DNA from: Lachnospiraceae bacterium
Lineage (GTDB): Bacteria; Bacillota; Clostridia; Lachnospirales; Lachnospiraceae
Reading direction: 5' to 3'
DNA length: 64,000 nt
Assembly (NCBI GenBank): GCA_015057825.1
Contig: SVDN01000010.1
Location: 28,710-92,709 of the forward strand
Positions 25,436 to 34,778 of this stretch are shown piece by piece. The position numbers were made by a program, and so were the translations under genes. The notes under the pieces were generated by a model. That model had not been told where the DNA came from. It ran no database searches and saw only the letters and a list, made by a program, of their open reading frames with translations. Position 1 is the stretch's first letter. Each line of letters opens with the position of its first letter.

Positions 25436-27310
25436 ATGGAACAAAGTAAAAGCAAAAAAAAGAAGAAATATACCGTATCAAGAAGGATGAAAACAAAACT
25501 TACCATTGTGTTTGTTATTGCTTTTATCCTACTTTTTCTTTTAGTGGTAAGACTTACATGGATTAATTTAAATAAAGGTGACGAATACACACTCACCGTT
25601 TTGGAACAGACTCAATCCACAAACAGAAGCATCGCCTACAAGCGCGGTGAAATATTGGACAGAAACAAAAATACCCTTGCAACCAGCACCAAAATCTACA
25701 ATTTGGTATTGGATCCAAAGGTTATTTTGGATAATGAAAAATGTGTTGAGCCTACATTGAAAGCGGTTTCCGAAGTTTTTGGTTTCACATACGAAGAGCT
25801 TTTGACAAAGGTTAACGAAAATGCAGACAGCAATTATGTTGTAATGAAAAAAGGAATGAACTATGAGGAAGTTCAGCCTTTCGAAGAAAAACAGCAGGAA
25901 AACGACTTTATAAGGGGCGTTTGGTTTGAGGAAAATTACAAACGCAAATATCCTTATTCGGCCCTTGCATCCAATGTTATCGGATTTACAACATCGGACG
26001 GCTCCGGTGCCATTGGTCTTGAGGCTTATTATGATGAATATTTAACGGGAACAAACGGCAGAGAATTTACATATACCAATGACGAAAACGTTCAAGAGAC
26101 GGTAATCAAGAAGGCAACGGACGGAAACAGCATCGTTACAACTCTTGACAGCAATGTTCAAAGCATTGTGGAAAAATACATTGCCCAGTGGCAAAACGAA
26201 TATCATCCAAAAAACATAGCTGTTGTGATTCAAAACCCAAACACCGGGGAAATCGTCGCAATGGCTGACAATACAAGTGTAGACCTCAACGATCCGCGTA
26301 ATTTAAGTGCTTTTTTTACACCGGAAGAATTAGCTGCGATGACTGACGAGCAGACGGTTGACGCACTTAACAGTATATGGCGCAATTACGCGGTATCGGA
26401 GGGCTTTGAACCGGGTTCCACGTTCAAACCTTTCACCGTGGCCGCAGCCTTGGAAGAAGGCACCGCAACTACGGCGGATGTGTACGGATGTGACGGTGGT
26501 GAACAGCTTCAGGAATGGTATATCGGTTGTCATATCAGAGCGGGACACGGACTTTTAACCTTGAAAGAGGTTATTATGCAGTCTTGTAACGATGCTCTTA
26601 TGCAAATAAACGCAAAGCTCGGTGCGGAAGCTTTTACAAAATACAGAGAAAAATTCGGATTTAACGAATATACGGATATTGATTTGCCGAGCGAAGTAAG
26701 TTGCGAAAACATTGTTCACGAAGCGGCAAAAATGGATGAGGCCGACGTTGCGACATATTCCTTCGGTCAGAACTTTAAAATTACCATGGTTCAGATGACA
26801 TCTGCATTTTCTTCCATTATCAACGGAGGTTACCTTTACAGACCTTATCTTGTAAAGGAGATTTACAATGCGGACGGGGGAGTTGTGGAAACCGTCGAAC
26901 CGACATTGGTAGCAAGAACCGTTAGCAACGATACATCAAACTTTTTAAAAGAAGCTTTGAAAGATACTGTAATCAGCGGTACGGGTAAAAAAGCGGCTGT
27001 TGACGGATACATCATCAGCGGAAAAACGGGTACGGCTGAAAAAGGTGATACGGAAGAAACAAACGACTATGTACTTTCTTTTATCGGCTTTGCGCCATAT
27101 GAGAATCCTGAGCTTGTTTGTTATGTAATTGTGGATACGCCGGATGTGGAAGATACGGACAGCAGTGCTTATGCATCGAGACTTTTCAGCGCAATTATGG
27201 CTGAGGTACTTCCATATCTTAACATTATGCCGGATGCTGACGAATCCGTAGCCGAAGGCCTTGCAAACAACACCGTGGAAGATGAAGGCGGTGCACACAA
27301 TGCGCGTTAG
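25436..27310 (+). CDS. Class B penicillin-binding protein (FtsI/PBP2B type)
   Basis: 624 residues from ATG 25436 (AGGGTGG 7 nt upstream; an in-frame TTG at 25412 would add eight). N-terminal membrane helix, PBP dimer domain (KRGEILDRN near residue 65), then the transpeptidase with EPGSTFKPFT (active-site Ser), SCND and SGKTGTAEKG. There is no PASTA domain at the C terminus, unlike SpoVD and some PBP2B proteins. It makes septal peptidoglycan crosslinks with FtsW. Confidence 0.95.
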   Translation: MEQSKSKKKKKYTVSRRMKTKLTIVFVIAFILLFLLVVRLTWINLNKGDEYTLTVLEQTQSTNRSIAYKRGEILDRNKNTLATSTKIYNLVLDPKVILDNEKCVEPTLKAVSEVFGFTYEELLTKVNENADSNYVVMKKGMNYEEVQPFEEKQQENDFIRGVWFEENYKRKYPYSALASNVIGFTTSDGSGAIGLEAYYDEYLTGTNGREFTYTNDENVQETVIKKATDGNSIVTTLDSNVQSIVEKYIAQWQNEYHPKNIAVVIQNPNTGEIVAMADNTSVDLNDPRNLSAFFTPEELAAMTDEQTVDALNSIWRNYAVSEGFEPGSTFKPFTVAAALEEGTATTADVYGCDGGEQLQEWYIGCHIRAGHGLLTLKEVIMQSCNDALMQINAKLGAEAFTKYREKFGFNEYTDIDLPSEVSCENIVHEAAKMDEADVATYSFGQNFKITMVQMTSAFSSIINGGYLYRPYLVKEIYNADGGVVETVEPTLVARTVSNDTSNFLKEALKDTVISGTGKKAAVDGYIISGKTGTAEKGDTEETNDYVLSFIGFAPYENPELVCYVIVDTPDVEDTDSSAYASRLFSAIMAEVLPYLNIMPDADESVAEGLANNTVEDEGGAHNAR

Positions 27311-27412
27311 CTTTTAACTTTTATAAACTAATTGATAAAAAATCAAAAAAGGTCTATACTTATTAAGTTGTGTATATGCAACCAAAGTTTAGAGTATAGG
27401 AAGGCTGATTAT

Positions 27413-28372
27413 ATGGATTATTTAGCTATATTGGCGGTGATTATTTCGTTTGCGATTACGGTAGTTTTATGCCCTATTTGCATTCCGTTTTTACACAAAC
27501 TTAAATTTGGACAGTATATCAGGGAAGAAGGACCCGAATCTCATCAGAAAAAAAGCGGCACACCAACCATGGGCGGCGCGATTTTTCTTGTGGGAATCAT
27601 AGTTACTTCCTTGATTTTTATAATAGGATTCAAGCGCACGGAGCTTTTACCGGTACTGCTTCTTACGGTAGGATTTGCGGCAGTTGGCTTTGTGGATGAC
27701 TTTATCAAAGTGGTACTTAAAAGAAATTTGGGCTTTAAAGCATGGCAGAAAATGCTTTGTGAAATCGTTATAACCCTTATTTTCTGCATATATCTTATGA
27801 ATACGGTGGGAACGGAAATCATTATTCCTTTTACACACGGACAGACCGCTGATATCGGCGGATTGTACATACCACTTGTTTTTGTTGCGGTTTTGGGAAC
27901 GGTAAACGGATCGAACTTTACGGATGGACTCGATGGCCTTGCAAGCAGCGTTACGGCAGTAATAGCATTTTTCTTTATTATTGTTTCGCTTCTTATGACA
28001 TCGGGATATATTTACATCAGTGCGGCGGTTTTCGGCGCTTTGCTTGCATTCCTTGTATTTAACGTAAACCCTGCAAAGATTTTTATGGGAGACACCGGGT
28101 CGTTGGCCCTGGGCGGCTTTGTGGCCGGCGTTGCTTTTTGCCTTAAAATGCCGATCTTCATTATTCCGGTTGCATTTATTTACCTTGTGGAGATTTTATC
28201 GGTTATTATTCAGGTATTGTATTTCAAGGCAACACACGGAAAGAGAATTTTCAGAATGGCGCCTATTCATCACCATTTTGAGCTTGGCGGCTGGTCCGAA
28301 ACAAAGGTGGTTGCCGTGTTTACCATTATTACAATAATTACATGCAACATTGCATATTTGATTTTGTTTTAA
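27413..28372 (+). CDS. mraY: Phospho-MurNAc-pentapeptide transferase MraY
   Basis: 319 residues from ATG 27413 (AGGAAGG upstream), the normal MraY length with ten membrane helices. Family marks: SGTPTMGG near residue 42, FVDDFIKV (the DDxxK site), NGSNFTDGLDGLA, GDTGSLALGG and IHHHFELGGWSE. It moves phospho-MurNAc-pentapeptide to undecaprenyl phosphate to make lipid I. Confidence 0.97.
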   Translation: MDYLAILAVIISFAITVVLCPICIPFLHKLKFGQYIREEGPESHQKKSGTPTMGGAIFLVGIIVTSLIFIIGFKRTELLPVLLLTVGFAAVGFVDDFIKVVLKRNLGFKAWQKMLCEIVITLIFCIYLMNTVGTEIIIPFTHGQTADIGGLYIPLVFVAVLGTVNGSNFTDGLDGLASSVTAVIAFFFIIVSLLMTSGYIYISAAVFGALLAFLVFNVNPAKIFMGDTGSLALGGFVAGVAFCLKMPIFIIPVAFIYLVEILSVIIQVLYFKATHGKRIFRMAPIHHHFELGGWSETKVVAVFTIITIITCNIAYLILF

Positions 28373-28439
28373 TGCGTAAAATCCCTCAAAGGGTATATTG
28401 TTAATATTTGAGACTTAACTTAAAAGAGGTTTACATAAG

Positions 28440-29795
28440 ATGAATTTAGATAATAAAAAGTTTTTGGTTGCGGGTATGGGAATAAGCGGTATAGGTGCCG
28501 CAAAACTCCTTAAAGAAATATCTGCGGATTTTGTTCTTTATGATTCCAAAAGCGATTTGGACAAGAATAAAATACTTGAAGAAATCGGTCTTGAAAATGA
28601 CCATCCTTTTATTTGCGGAGAAATTAAAAAAGCGGATTTTGATAAGATAGATGTGCTTGTTATTAGCCCGGGTGTTCCCATTGACAGCGATATCGTGCTT
28701 TTGGCACGCGAGGCGGGATGCGAGGTTATCGGTGAAATCGAGCTTGCCTACAGCGTTCAAAAAGGCAAACTTATAGCCATTACGGGTACAAACGGTAAAA
28801 CCACGACAACGGCTTTGACCGGTGAAATAATGAAAAATTTCAATGCTCACACGCAAGTTGTGGGTAATATCGGTACATCTTACGCAGCGGCCGCAAATCA
28901 TACATATGATGACGGCGTGGTTGTTGCTGAAATAAGCAGTTTCCAGCTTGAAAGCATAGTAGACTTCAAACCGGAAATAAGCGCTGTTTTAAACATTACT
29001 CCGGATCATTTGAATCGTCACAAAACGATGGAAAACTATTCAAAAATCAAGATGGATATTGGCAAAAATCAAACTGCCGATGATTTCATGATTTTGAATT
29101 ATGATGACGAATATTTAAGAAATGCCGCAAAAAACGTAAAGGCTAAAGTCTTGTTTTTCAGCAGTACATGCGAAGTTGAAGAAGGTGCTTTCTTTAAAGA
29201 AGGCAATATTTACTTAAATCTTAATGGCAAAAAGGAACTCTTTTGCAATGAAAACGAAGTAAATATCCTGGGCACTCATAATATGGAAAACATTATGGCT
29301 GCGGTGCTTATGAGCATTTGTGCCAAAGTTCCCATGGATATTATCAAAGATAGCGTTAAAAACTTTAAAGCGGTAGAACACAGAATAGAATTTACAAAAG
29401 AAGTAAAAGGCGTTAAATATTACAACGATTCAAAGGGTACCAATATCGATGCCACAATCAAGGCAATTCAGGCTATGAGAGGCAAAAGCGTTCTTATTGC
29501 CGGAGGATACGATAAGGGTGCCGATTTCAGAGAATTGGTTCGTGAATTTAACGATGATATTAAATTAGTCGTTTATTTCGGCGCAACTGCGGATAAAATC
29601 GAAGCTGCCTGTAAAGAATTGGCCTTCGACCGCATAAAGAGAGTGGCAGATTTAACAGAGGCCGTGAAAGAATCGGCAAATGTCGCTATCAGTGGCGAAA
29701 ATGTATTGTTTTCTCCTGCTTGCGCAAGTTGGGATATGTACAAAAACTTTGAGCAAAGAGGAGAGCATTTTAAGAAATTGGTTGGGATGCTTTAA
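28440..29795 (+). CDS. murD: UDP-N-acetylmuramoyl-L-alanine:D-glutamate ligase MurD
   Basis: 451 residues. N-terminal Rossmann part with GMGISGIGAAKLL; ATP loop AITGTNGKTTTTAL near residue 115; NITPDHLNRH near 185; the C-terminal part has HRIEFTKEVKGVKYYNDSKGTN and LIAGGYDKGADF. It adds D-Glu to UDP-MurNAc-L-Ala. The stop overlaps the start of ftsW (TAATG), showing coupling. Confidence 0.97.
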   Translation: MNLDNKKFLVAGMGISGIGAAKLLKEISADFVLYDSKSDLDKNKILEEIGLENDHPFICGEIKKADFDKIDVLVISPGVPIDSDIVLLAREAGCEVIGEIELAYSVQKGKLIAITGTNGKTTTTALTGEIMKNFNAHTQVVGNIGTSYAAAANHTYDDGVVVAEISSFQLESIVDFKPEISAVLNITPDHLNRHKTMENYSKIKMDIGKNQTADDFMILNYDDEYLRNAAKNVKAKVLFFSSTCEVEEGAFFKEGNIYLNLNGKKELFCNENEVNILGTHNMENIMAAVLMSICAKVPMDIIKDSVKNFKAVEHRIEFTKEVKGVKYYNDSKGTNIDATIKAIQAMRGKSVLIAGGYDKGADFRELVREFNDDIKLVVYFGATADKIEAACKELAFDRIKRVADLTEAVKESANVAISGENVLFSPACASWDMYKNFEQRGEHFKKLVGML

Positions 29796-30922
29796 TGAGA
29801 GCTAAGAAAGGTCCGGTTGACTTTACATTATTGGTAATTATAATATTCCTTTTGTGCTTTGGCCTGGTTATGTTATACAGTGCCAGTTCTTATAATGCTC
29901 AGATTAAGTTCGGATCTTCGATTTGGTTCCTAAAAAAACAAGCTCTTTCAACGGTTGTGGGAATTATCGCTATGTTTATCGTAACGATTATTCCTTACCA
30001 GATATGGAAAAAATTCGCATTAATCGCATACGGACTTGCAATAGTCTTTATTCTTCTTACACATTCGCCTTTGGGCATTGAAGTAAATGGTGCCAAAAGA
30101 TGGGTGGGTATCGGGCAGAGTTTATCTTTTCAGCCTGCCGAATTTGCCAAAATTGCCGTTATTATATTTTTGGCATATATCATTTGCAAAAACAGAAAAC
30201 AGATTTCGGATTTCAAAACCGTAATAAAAATGCTTGCTTTTGCGGGAGTTTTGGCGGTTTTGATAGCTGTCATGACATCTAACTTGAGTTCCGCAATCAT
30301 TATTTTCGGAATTGCTTATGTAATGGTATTTGTGGCAAGCCCGAAATATCTTCAATTTGTGCTTTTGGCGCTGGCGGTGGTTCTTATAGCGGTGCTTTTT
30401 ATCGCCTTTGTAAGTTATCGTGCCGACCGTGTTGCGGCTTGGCTGGATCCGGAAAAATACTATTTGGACGGTGGTTTCCAGGTTCTTCAAGCTCTTTACG
30501 CCATTGGTTCCGGCGGACTTTTCGGCAAAGGCCTTGGTAACAGTATCCAAAAGCTTGGTTTTGTTCCGGAAGCCCAAAATGATATGATTTTTACCATTAT
30601 TTGTGAAGAACTCGGCCTGTTTGGCGCGATTTGCGTTATTGTTCTTTTTATCTTTTTGGTTTGGCGTTTTATTAAAATCGCGCAAAATTCCAGAGACATG
30701 TTCGGAAGTCTTGTTGTTACCGGGGTGATGGCGCATATTTCGCTCCAGGTAATTTTGAATATAGCCGTTGTAACCAATTCGATACCAAACACCGGTATTA
30801 CCTTGCCTTTTATCAGTTACGGCGGTACGTCGGTATTGTTTTTGCTGGCCGAAATGGGGCTTGTGCTTTCTGTTTCGAGGCAAATGCAGCATGAGGAGAT
30901 AGCTGTGGATGATGGCAGATAA
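29795..30922 (+). CDS. ftsW: SEDS peptidoglycan glycosyltransferase FtsW
   Basis: 375 residues with about ten membrane helices. SEDS marks: GAKRWVGIG.SLSFQPAEFAK (about residues 95-115), the long extracellular loop with GGLFGKGLG and PEAQNDMIFTII, and the end block GITLPFISYGGTSVL. FtsW polymerises lipid II at the septum with the PBP encoded upstream. The gene overlaps the next by 14 nt. murG, often next to ftsW, is absent here. Confidence 0.96.
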   Translation: MRAKKGPVDFTLLVIIIFLLCFGLVMLYSASSYNAQIKFGSSIWFLKKQALSTVVGIIAMFIVTIIPYQIWKKFALIAYGLAIVFILLTHSPLGIEVNGAKRWVGIGQSLSFQPAEFAKIAVIIFLAYIICKNRKQISDFKTVIKMLAFAGVLAVLIAVMTSNLSSAIIIFGIAYVMVFVASPKYLQFVLLALAVVLIAVLFIAFVSYRADRVAAWLDPEKYYLDGGFQVLQALYAIGSGGLFGKGLGNSIQKLGFVPEAQNDMIFTIICEELGLFGAICVIVLFIFLVWRFIKIAQNSRDMFGSLVVTGVMAHISLQVILNIAVVTNSIPNTGITLPFISYGGTSVLFLLAEMGLVLSVSRQMQHEEIAVDDGR

Positions 30923-31499
30923 TAAAAGAAAAATCATAAAAAGAATTATTATTATTGCTTTGATAGTTGCTATAGCCTTGGTCGCCTTTTTTGTTCTTTG
31001 GAAAAAGGGAATCATTAACTTCCAAAAAGAAGAGAAAGAGAGCGTAATAAATGCTGAAATCAGCGAAAAATACAGCATTGTGGGCTGCATTAAATACACG
31101 GATTTTTACATGTATTTCGACCAGGACGGAGTTGTGAGAATGTCTTCTCCGGAAAAAGATGAAAACATCCCTTTGGTTTTGGGTTTGAATTTTGACCATG
31201 TGGCCATTAACGATGAACTTGATATTGCAAACGAAGATATATTTCGCTGGCTCTTGGAGGTTGTTCAAACGCTGAATAAATACGAGATTAAGTTTGAAAA
31301 AATATACATTTCGTCGGATTATGAAATGACTCTTTACATTGCAAATGTAAAGGTCGAGCTTGGAAAAAACGAGTATACGGCAGAAAAAATTGCGGAGCTC
31401 AGCAACTTTTACGACAAGCTTGTAGGCCTTTCGGGGACCCTTTTTATGCAGGATTTTGATTTAAATAACAAGACTTTTACTTTTAAAAGCAATCAGTAA
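30909..31499 (+). CDS. FtsQ/DivIB-like division protein, short form
   Basis: 196 residues: basic N terminus, one membrane helix (about residues 11-31) and an outside domain of about 160 residues. It occupies the usual divIB place between ftsW and ftsZ and ends with a beta-like LSGTLFMQDFDLNNKTFTF block as FtsQ proteins do. A POTRA domain is not obvious, partly because the protein is shorter than most DivIB (about 250 aa). The call rests mainly on position and topology. Start ATG 30909 overlaps the ftsW end; ATG 30912 is equally possible. Confidence 0.65.
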   Translation: MMADNKRKIIKRIIIIALIVAIALVAFFVLWKKGIINFQKEEKESVINAEISEKYSIVGCIKYTDFYMYFDQDGVVRMSSPEKDENIPLVLGLNFDHVAINDELDIANEDIFRWLLEVVQTLNKYEIKFEKIYISSDYEMTLYIANVKVELGKNEYTAEKIAELSNFYDKLVGLSGTLFMQDFDLNNKTFTFKSNQ

Positions 31500-31506
31500 A
31501 AATCGG

Positions 31507-31535
31507 TTGAAAAAAATCCTAAAAAAAGGTATTAT
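31507..31535 (+). promoter_or_regulatory. Promoter of ftsZ
   Basis: TTGAAA, 17 bp, TATTAT (31530-31535), in the 111-nt gap before ftsZ, so ftsZ can be transcribed apart from the cluster. Confidence 0.7.
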
Positions 31536-31610
31536 AGAAAATGAAATATTTAAAAATGATTAATATCGATTTTTTGTATATATGATGTGTTAAAAAAGGA
31601 GGAGAAATCT

Positions 31611-32801
31611 TTGTTAGAGATAGTTACTAATTCTGAGAGCGGCGCAAAGATTATTGTAGTTGGTGTTGGTGGTGCTGGTAATAACGCTGTCAATCGTATG
31701 ATTGATGAAAATATATGTGGTGTGGAGTTTCTTGGCATTAATACTGATAGACAGGCACTTAAGCTTTGTAAAGCTGCAACGACATTGCAGATCGGCGAGA
31801 AACTTACAAAAGGACTTGGTGCGGGTGCTCAGCCTGAAATCGGGGAAAAGGCAGCCGAAGAAAACATTGATGACATTGAAAAATTAATCAGCGATGCTGA
31901 TATGGTATTTGTAACATGCGGAATGGGTGGCGGTACCGGTACCGGTGCGGCTCCGGTAATCGCAAAAGTTGCCAAAGAAATGGGCAAACTTACAGTTGGT
32001 GTTGTTACAAAACCTTTTAGATTCGAAGCTAAGATCAGAATGCAGAATGCAATTTCAGGTATCGAAAAGCTTAAAGAACACGTAGATACTCTTATCGTAA
32101 TCCCTAACGACAAACTTCTTGATATTGTTGACAGAAGAACAACAATGCCTGAGGCTCTCAAAAAAGCTGATGAAGTATTACAGCAGGCAGTTCAGGGTAT
32201 TACCGACTTGATTAATAAAGATGCATTGATTAACGTTGACTTTGCCGACGTTAAGACAGTTATGAAAGACAAGGGCGTTGCTCATATCGGTATCGGTACA
32301 GGTAAGGGCGATGACAAAGCATTGGAAGCTGTTCAGGCAGCCGTTGCAAGTCCGCTTCTTGAGACAACTATCGAGGGTGCATCACATATCCTTATTAACT
32401 TAACAGGTGATGTTTCACTTGGCGATAACATGGTTGCATGCGATTACATCAACTCAATTGCCGGTGAAGATATTAACGTAATTTACGGTTTGTGCTACGA
32501 CGAAACATACACAGACGAAATCGTTGTTACGGTTGTTGCAACGGGTGTTGCGGAACCTGAAGAAGGTGCAAAAGCTCAAAAACCTGCTCAGACAACTATC
32601 AACAAACCTGTTATGAATTCAGGTTTCAATGTTAAACCTCAAACAGAGGCAGCTGCTCCTCAGCCTGCAGCTACTGCAAGTGCTCAACCACTTAAAGCAC
32701 CTGAAGTTAAACCGGTTAACATTCAAAAACCTATTACTCCGACTGCAACTCCAAGAACAAAACAGTTGGATATTCCTTCATTTTTGAAAAAAGATAAATA
32801 A
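31611..32801 (+). CDS. ftsZ: Cell division GTPase FtsZ
   Basis: 396 residues from a TTG start at 31611, chosen because AAAGGAGG lies 8 nt upstream; a GTG at 31587 would put that site inside the gene. The tubulin signature [13 protein letters not shown] is at about residue 103, [13 protein letters not shown] at the N terminus and the T7 loop [11 protein letters not shown] at about 205. A flexible linker rich in A, P, Q and T leads to the conserved C-terminal peptide LDIPSFLKK that binds FtsA/SepF. It forms the Z ring. Confidence 0.98.
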   Translation: MLEIVTNSESGAKIIVVGVGGAGNNAVNRMIDENICGVEFLGINTDRQALKLCKAATTLQIGEKLTKGLGAGAQPEIGEKAAEENIDDIEKLISDADMVFVTCGMGGGTGTGAAPVIAKVAKEMGKLTVGVVTKPFRFEAKIRMQNAISGIEKLKEHVDTLIVIPNDKLLDIVDRRTTMPEALKKADEVLQQAVQGITDLINKDALINVDFADVKTVMKDKGVAHIGIGTGKGDDKALEAVQAAVASPLLETTIEGASHILINLTGDVSLGDNMVACDYINSIAGEDINVIYGLCYDETYTDEIVVTVVATGVAEPEEGAKAQKPAQTTINKPVMNSGFNVKPQTEAAAPQPAATASAQPLKAPEVKPVNIQKPITPTATPRTKQLDIPSFLKKDK

Positions 32802-32810
32802 TAAAAATTT

Positions 32811-32840
32811 AAGGAACCTTGATTTCAAGGTTCCTTTTTT
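32811..32840 (+). terminator. Terminator of ftsZ
   Basis: AAGGAACCTTGA pairs with TCAAGGTTCCTT, followed by TTTT. Confidence 0.93.
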
Positions 32841-32849
32841 CTGCCTTTG

Positions 32850-33359
32850 TTATTTTTGAAATGCGTCTTTCTTCTTCTTTTTGTAGAAGTGAAGAATAAC
32901 TTTTTCTATTTTTCTTTTAAAACGAATGCTTTTCTTTTCTCTCGGATCGATATATTTAACCATTATGCAATGCATCCCGGCACGTCTTGCACCAAGCACA
33001 TCGGTTAAAATCTGGTCGCCGATAAAGATAGCTTCTTCCAATTTGATTCCCATTTTTTTAACGGATAGAAGATATCCGCCCTTTGAGGGTTTGTGGGCAT
33101 CAAAGGTGTATTCCGAACCAACGGCATCCGCAAAAGGTTTAACTCTCTTTTCATTGTTGTTTGAAATGATGCAAGTTTTAAAACCGATTCGTCTGAGCTC
33201 TTCAAATAAAGCTACGGATTGCGCCGTATAAGGGTGATCGTGGGGCACAAGAGTGTTGTCAATGTCAAATACAAGGCCGCGATAACCCATATCGTAATAC
33301 TTTTGAAAGTCTATTTTGTAAGTAGACTCAGCATATTCGTTTGGATAAAATAAACTCAT
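32850..33359 (-). CDS. YqeG-family HAD phosphatase
   Basis: 169 residues, HAD superfamily class IIIA. Motif I is FDIDNTLVPHD (about residues 31-41), motif II ISNN, motif III in FDAHKPSK (Lys), motif IV GDQILTDVLGARRAGM. This matches YqeG/GEP4-like phosphatases, some of which act on phosphatidylglycerophosphate. It lies 13 nt downstream of nrdR on the same strand, so the two are probably co-transcribed. Confidence 0.9.
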   Translation of the reverse strand: MSLFYPNEYAESTYKIDFQKYYDMGYRGLVFDIDNTLVPHDHPYTAQSVALFEELRRIGFKTCIISNNNEKRVKPFADAVGSEYTFDAHKPSKGGYLLSVKKMGIKLEEAIFIGDQILTDVLGARRAGMHCIMVKYIDPREKKSIRFKRKIEKVILHFYKKKKKDAFQK

Positions 33360-33372
33360 GGTTACTCCTTAG

Positions 33373-33840
33373 TCAGCTTTTTGTATTAGTGCCATCTAAG
33401 AAAACTTTAATCTCGTTAATAAATGTATTTGCATCTTTGAATTCTCTGTATACGGATGCAAATCTTACATATGCAACTTCGTCAACATCTTTAAGCTTGT
33501 TCATAACAATTTCGCCGATTGCCGAACTTGGAATTTCTTTTGCTTCCATGTTGAAAATCTGAGTTTCGATTTCATCCACAAGAGTAGTCATCTGCTCAGC
33601 GGAAACAGGTCTTTTGTGACATGAACGCAAAATACCTTTTTCGATTTTTTGACGATCGTAAGGCTCACGGTTGTTGTCTTTTTTGATTACGATAAGAGGT
33701 ATGGATTCTACCTTTTCGTAAGTTGTGAAACGTTTGCCGCAGGCGTCGCATTGACGTCTTCTTCTTATGGAATTGTTGTCTTCGGCCGGACGTGAGTCAA
33801 TAACCTTAGTGTTTTCTTTGTTACAAAATGGACACTTCAA
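33373..33840 (-). CDS. nrdR: Transcriptional repressor NrdR
   Basis: 155 residues. The N-terminal zinc ribbon CPFCNKENTKVIDSR ... RRRRQCDACGKRFTTYE is followed by the ATP-cone (PLIVIKKDNNREPYDRQKIEKG). NrdR represses ribonucleotide reductase genes when it binds dATP/ATP. Those targets are outside the window. CGGAGGG lies before the ATG. Confidence 0.97.
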   Translation of the reverse strand: MKCPFCNKENTKVIDSRPAEDNNSIRRRRQCDACGKRFTTYEKVESIPLIVIKKDNNREPYDRQKIEKGILRSCHKRPVSAEQMTTLVDEIETQIFNMEAKEIPSSAIGEIVMNKLKDVDEVAYVRFASVYREFKDANTFINEIKVFLDGTNTKS

Positions 33841-33920
33841 ATGATTTCCCTCCGTTTTTTAAAACTATACAGTTATATTTTGTTCACCCAAGCGAAATCC
33901 TCAATAAATCATAAACCTAC

Positions 33921-33999
33921 AAATTGTGGATTAAATTTAAACAATAATTCGAATGTCGCTTTAGCCGATAATCAATATGCTTAGATAAATCCACAATTT
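33921..33999. repeat. 12-bp inverted repeat resembling two DnaA boxes
   Basis: AAATTGTGGATT (33921-33932) and AATCCACAATTT (33988-33999) are perfect inverted copies 55 nt apart in the nrdR upstream region. TGTGGATTA differs by one base from the DnaA box TGTGGATAA. Whether this is a DnaA or NrdR-linked operator or chance is open; the rest of 33841-34218 shows no gene. Confidence 0.4.
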
Positions 34000-34218
34000 A
34001 ATTATATGCTATAAATGTGGTGGAGGTCAAGAAAATTCTAAAAACTTTACTATATCTTGTGGTTTACATATTATTGGCATGATTAGGAAGCGTGATTATA
34101 ACGGGGCAAAGAGGACTTGCAAAATTGTATGAAATTGTGTTAATTTCGTGAGTTGTCAGACGATATAATCAACTTTAGACAATTATAAATTAAATAAAGA
34201 AAAATATAATAAATAGTA

Positions 34219-34247
34219 TTGACAAATTAAAAACACTGTGATAAAAT
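34219..34247 (+). promoter_or_regulatory. Promoter of the large ncRNA
   Basis: TTGACA (34219-34224), 17 bp, TAAAAT (34242-34247): a near-consensus promoter with no coding frame behind it. Confidence 0.8.
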
Positions 34248-34253
34248 TAATCC

Positions 34254-34631
34254 ATACTTAAAGAAAGTAATATATTTTATATATATTATCATAATAAAAA
34301 AGGCTTGGAGGTGAACCAAAGGTTAATACGGATTTTGTATCTGCGAAATGATGACAGGCTTTGATATTGGCCGGTGAGTGTAAGAGGACGAAAGCTGACC
34401 TAAATAAAAATCTTTACATACGGTGAGAAGTTGTGAGAAAGAGAAGCATTGATCATATTTATTTAATCGTTAGATATAAATCCTATTGAAGCGTATTAGT
34501 ATCTGGACCGAAGTGAGGTATTAATACATAAATCTAGGAAAGAAGAGGTATAGTCCATTGGGAACGGAAATTGAGTCAGCTTCGTCTATTTAAACCCTCG
34601 GTGTTACGAATGTAATGCCGAGGGATTTTTT
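34254..34631 (+). ncRNA. Large structured non-coding RNA, about 380 nt, family not recognised
   Basis: A strong promoter and a strong terminator (CCCTCGG/CCGAGGG, 34595-34624, then T-run) frame a stretch with no ribosome site linked to an ORF. Internal pairing: GACGAAAGCTGAC (34387-34399) with GTCAGCTTCGTC (34575-34586), a long-range 12-bp helix; and GTATTAGTATCT (34493-34504) with AGGTATTAATAC (34516-34527). The unpaired purine-rich blocks (GAGGTGAACC, AGAGGTATAGTCC, GGGAACGGAAA) look conserved in type. It lacks the GAGGAAAGTCC of RNase P RNA, tmRNA ends, the SRP loop and the T-box GGTACCGCG. A raiA-type clostridial RNA is one untested option. Confidence 0.7.
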
Positions 34632-34654
34632 GTAGTTTAAATTAGTTTATTTAA

Positions 34655-34683
34655 TTGATAAAAGCGTGATTTTGTGGTATTCT
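34655..34683 (+). promoter_or_regulatory. Promoter of proS
   Basis: TTGATA, 17 bp, TATTCT, about 95 nt before the ATG, downstream of the ncRNA terminator. Confidence 0.65.
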
Positions 34684-34778
34684 ATAAAGTGCTAACACAG
34701 CATGGATTTGCTGTGTTTAATGCCGCATTTAATACACGGACATAATAAATGCAGGCGATTATTTGGAGGAACAGTGTA

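Noticed and set aside
30122..31099. 325-codon minus-strand frame opposite ftsW
   Set aside because: Antisense shadow; very His/Asn/Lys-rich and no promoter.
34254..34631. T-box leader for proS, RNase P RNA, tmRNA or SRP RNA
   Set aside because: No GGTACCGCG T-box, no GAGGAAAGTCC of RNase P, no tmRNA ends and no SRP loop. A second promoter separates it from proS.
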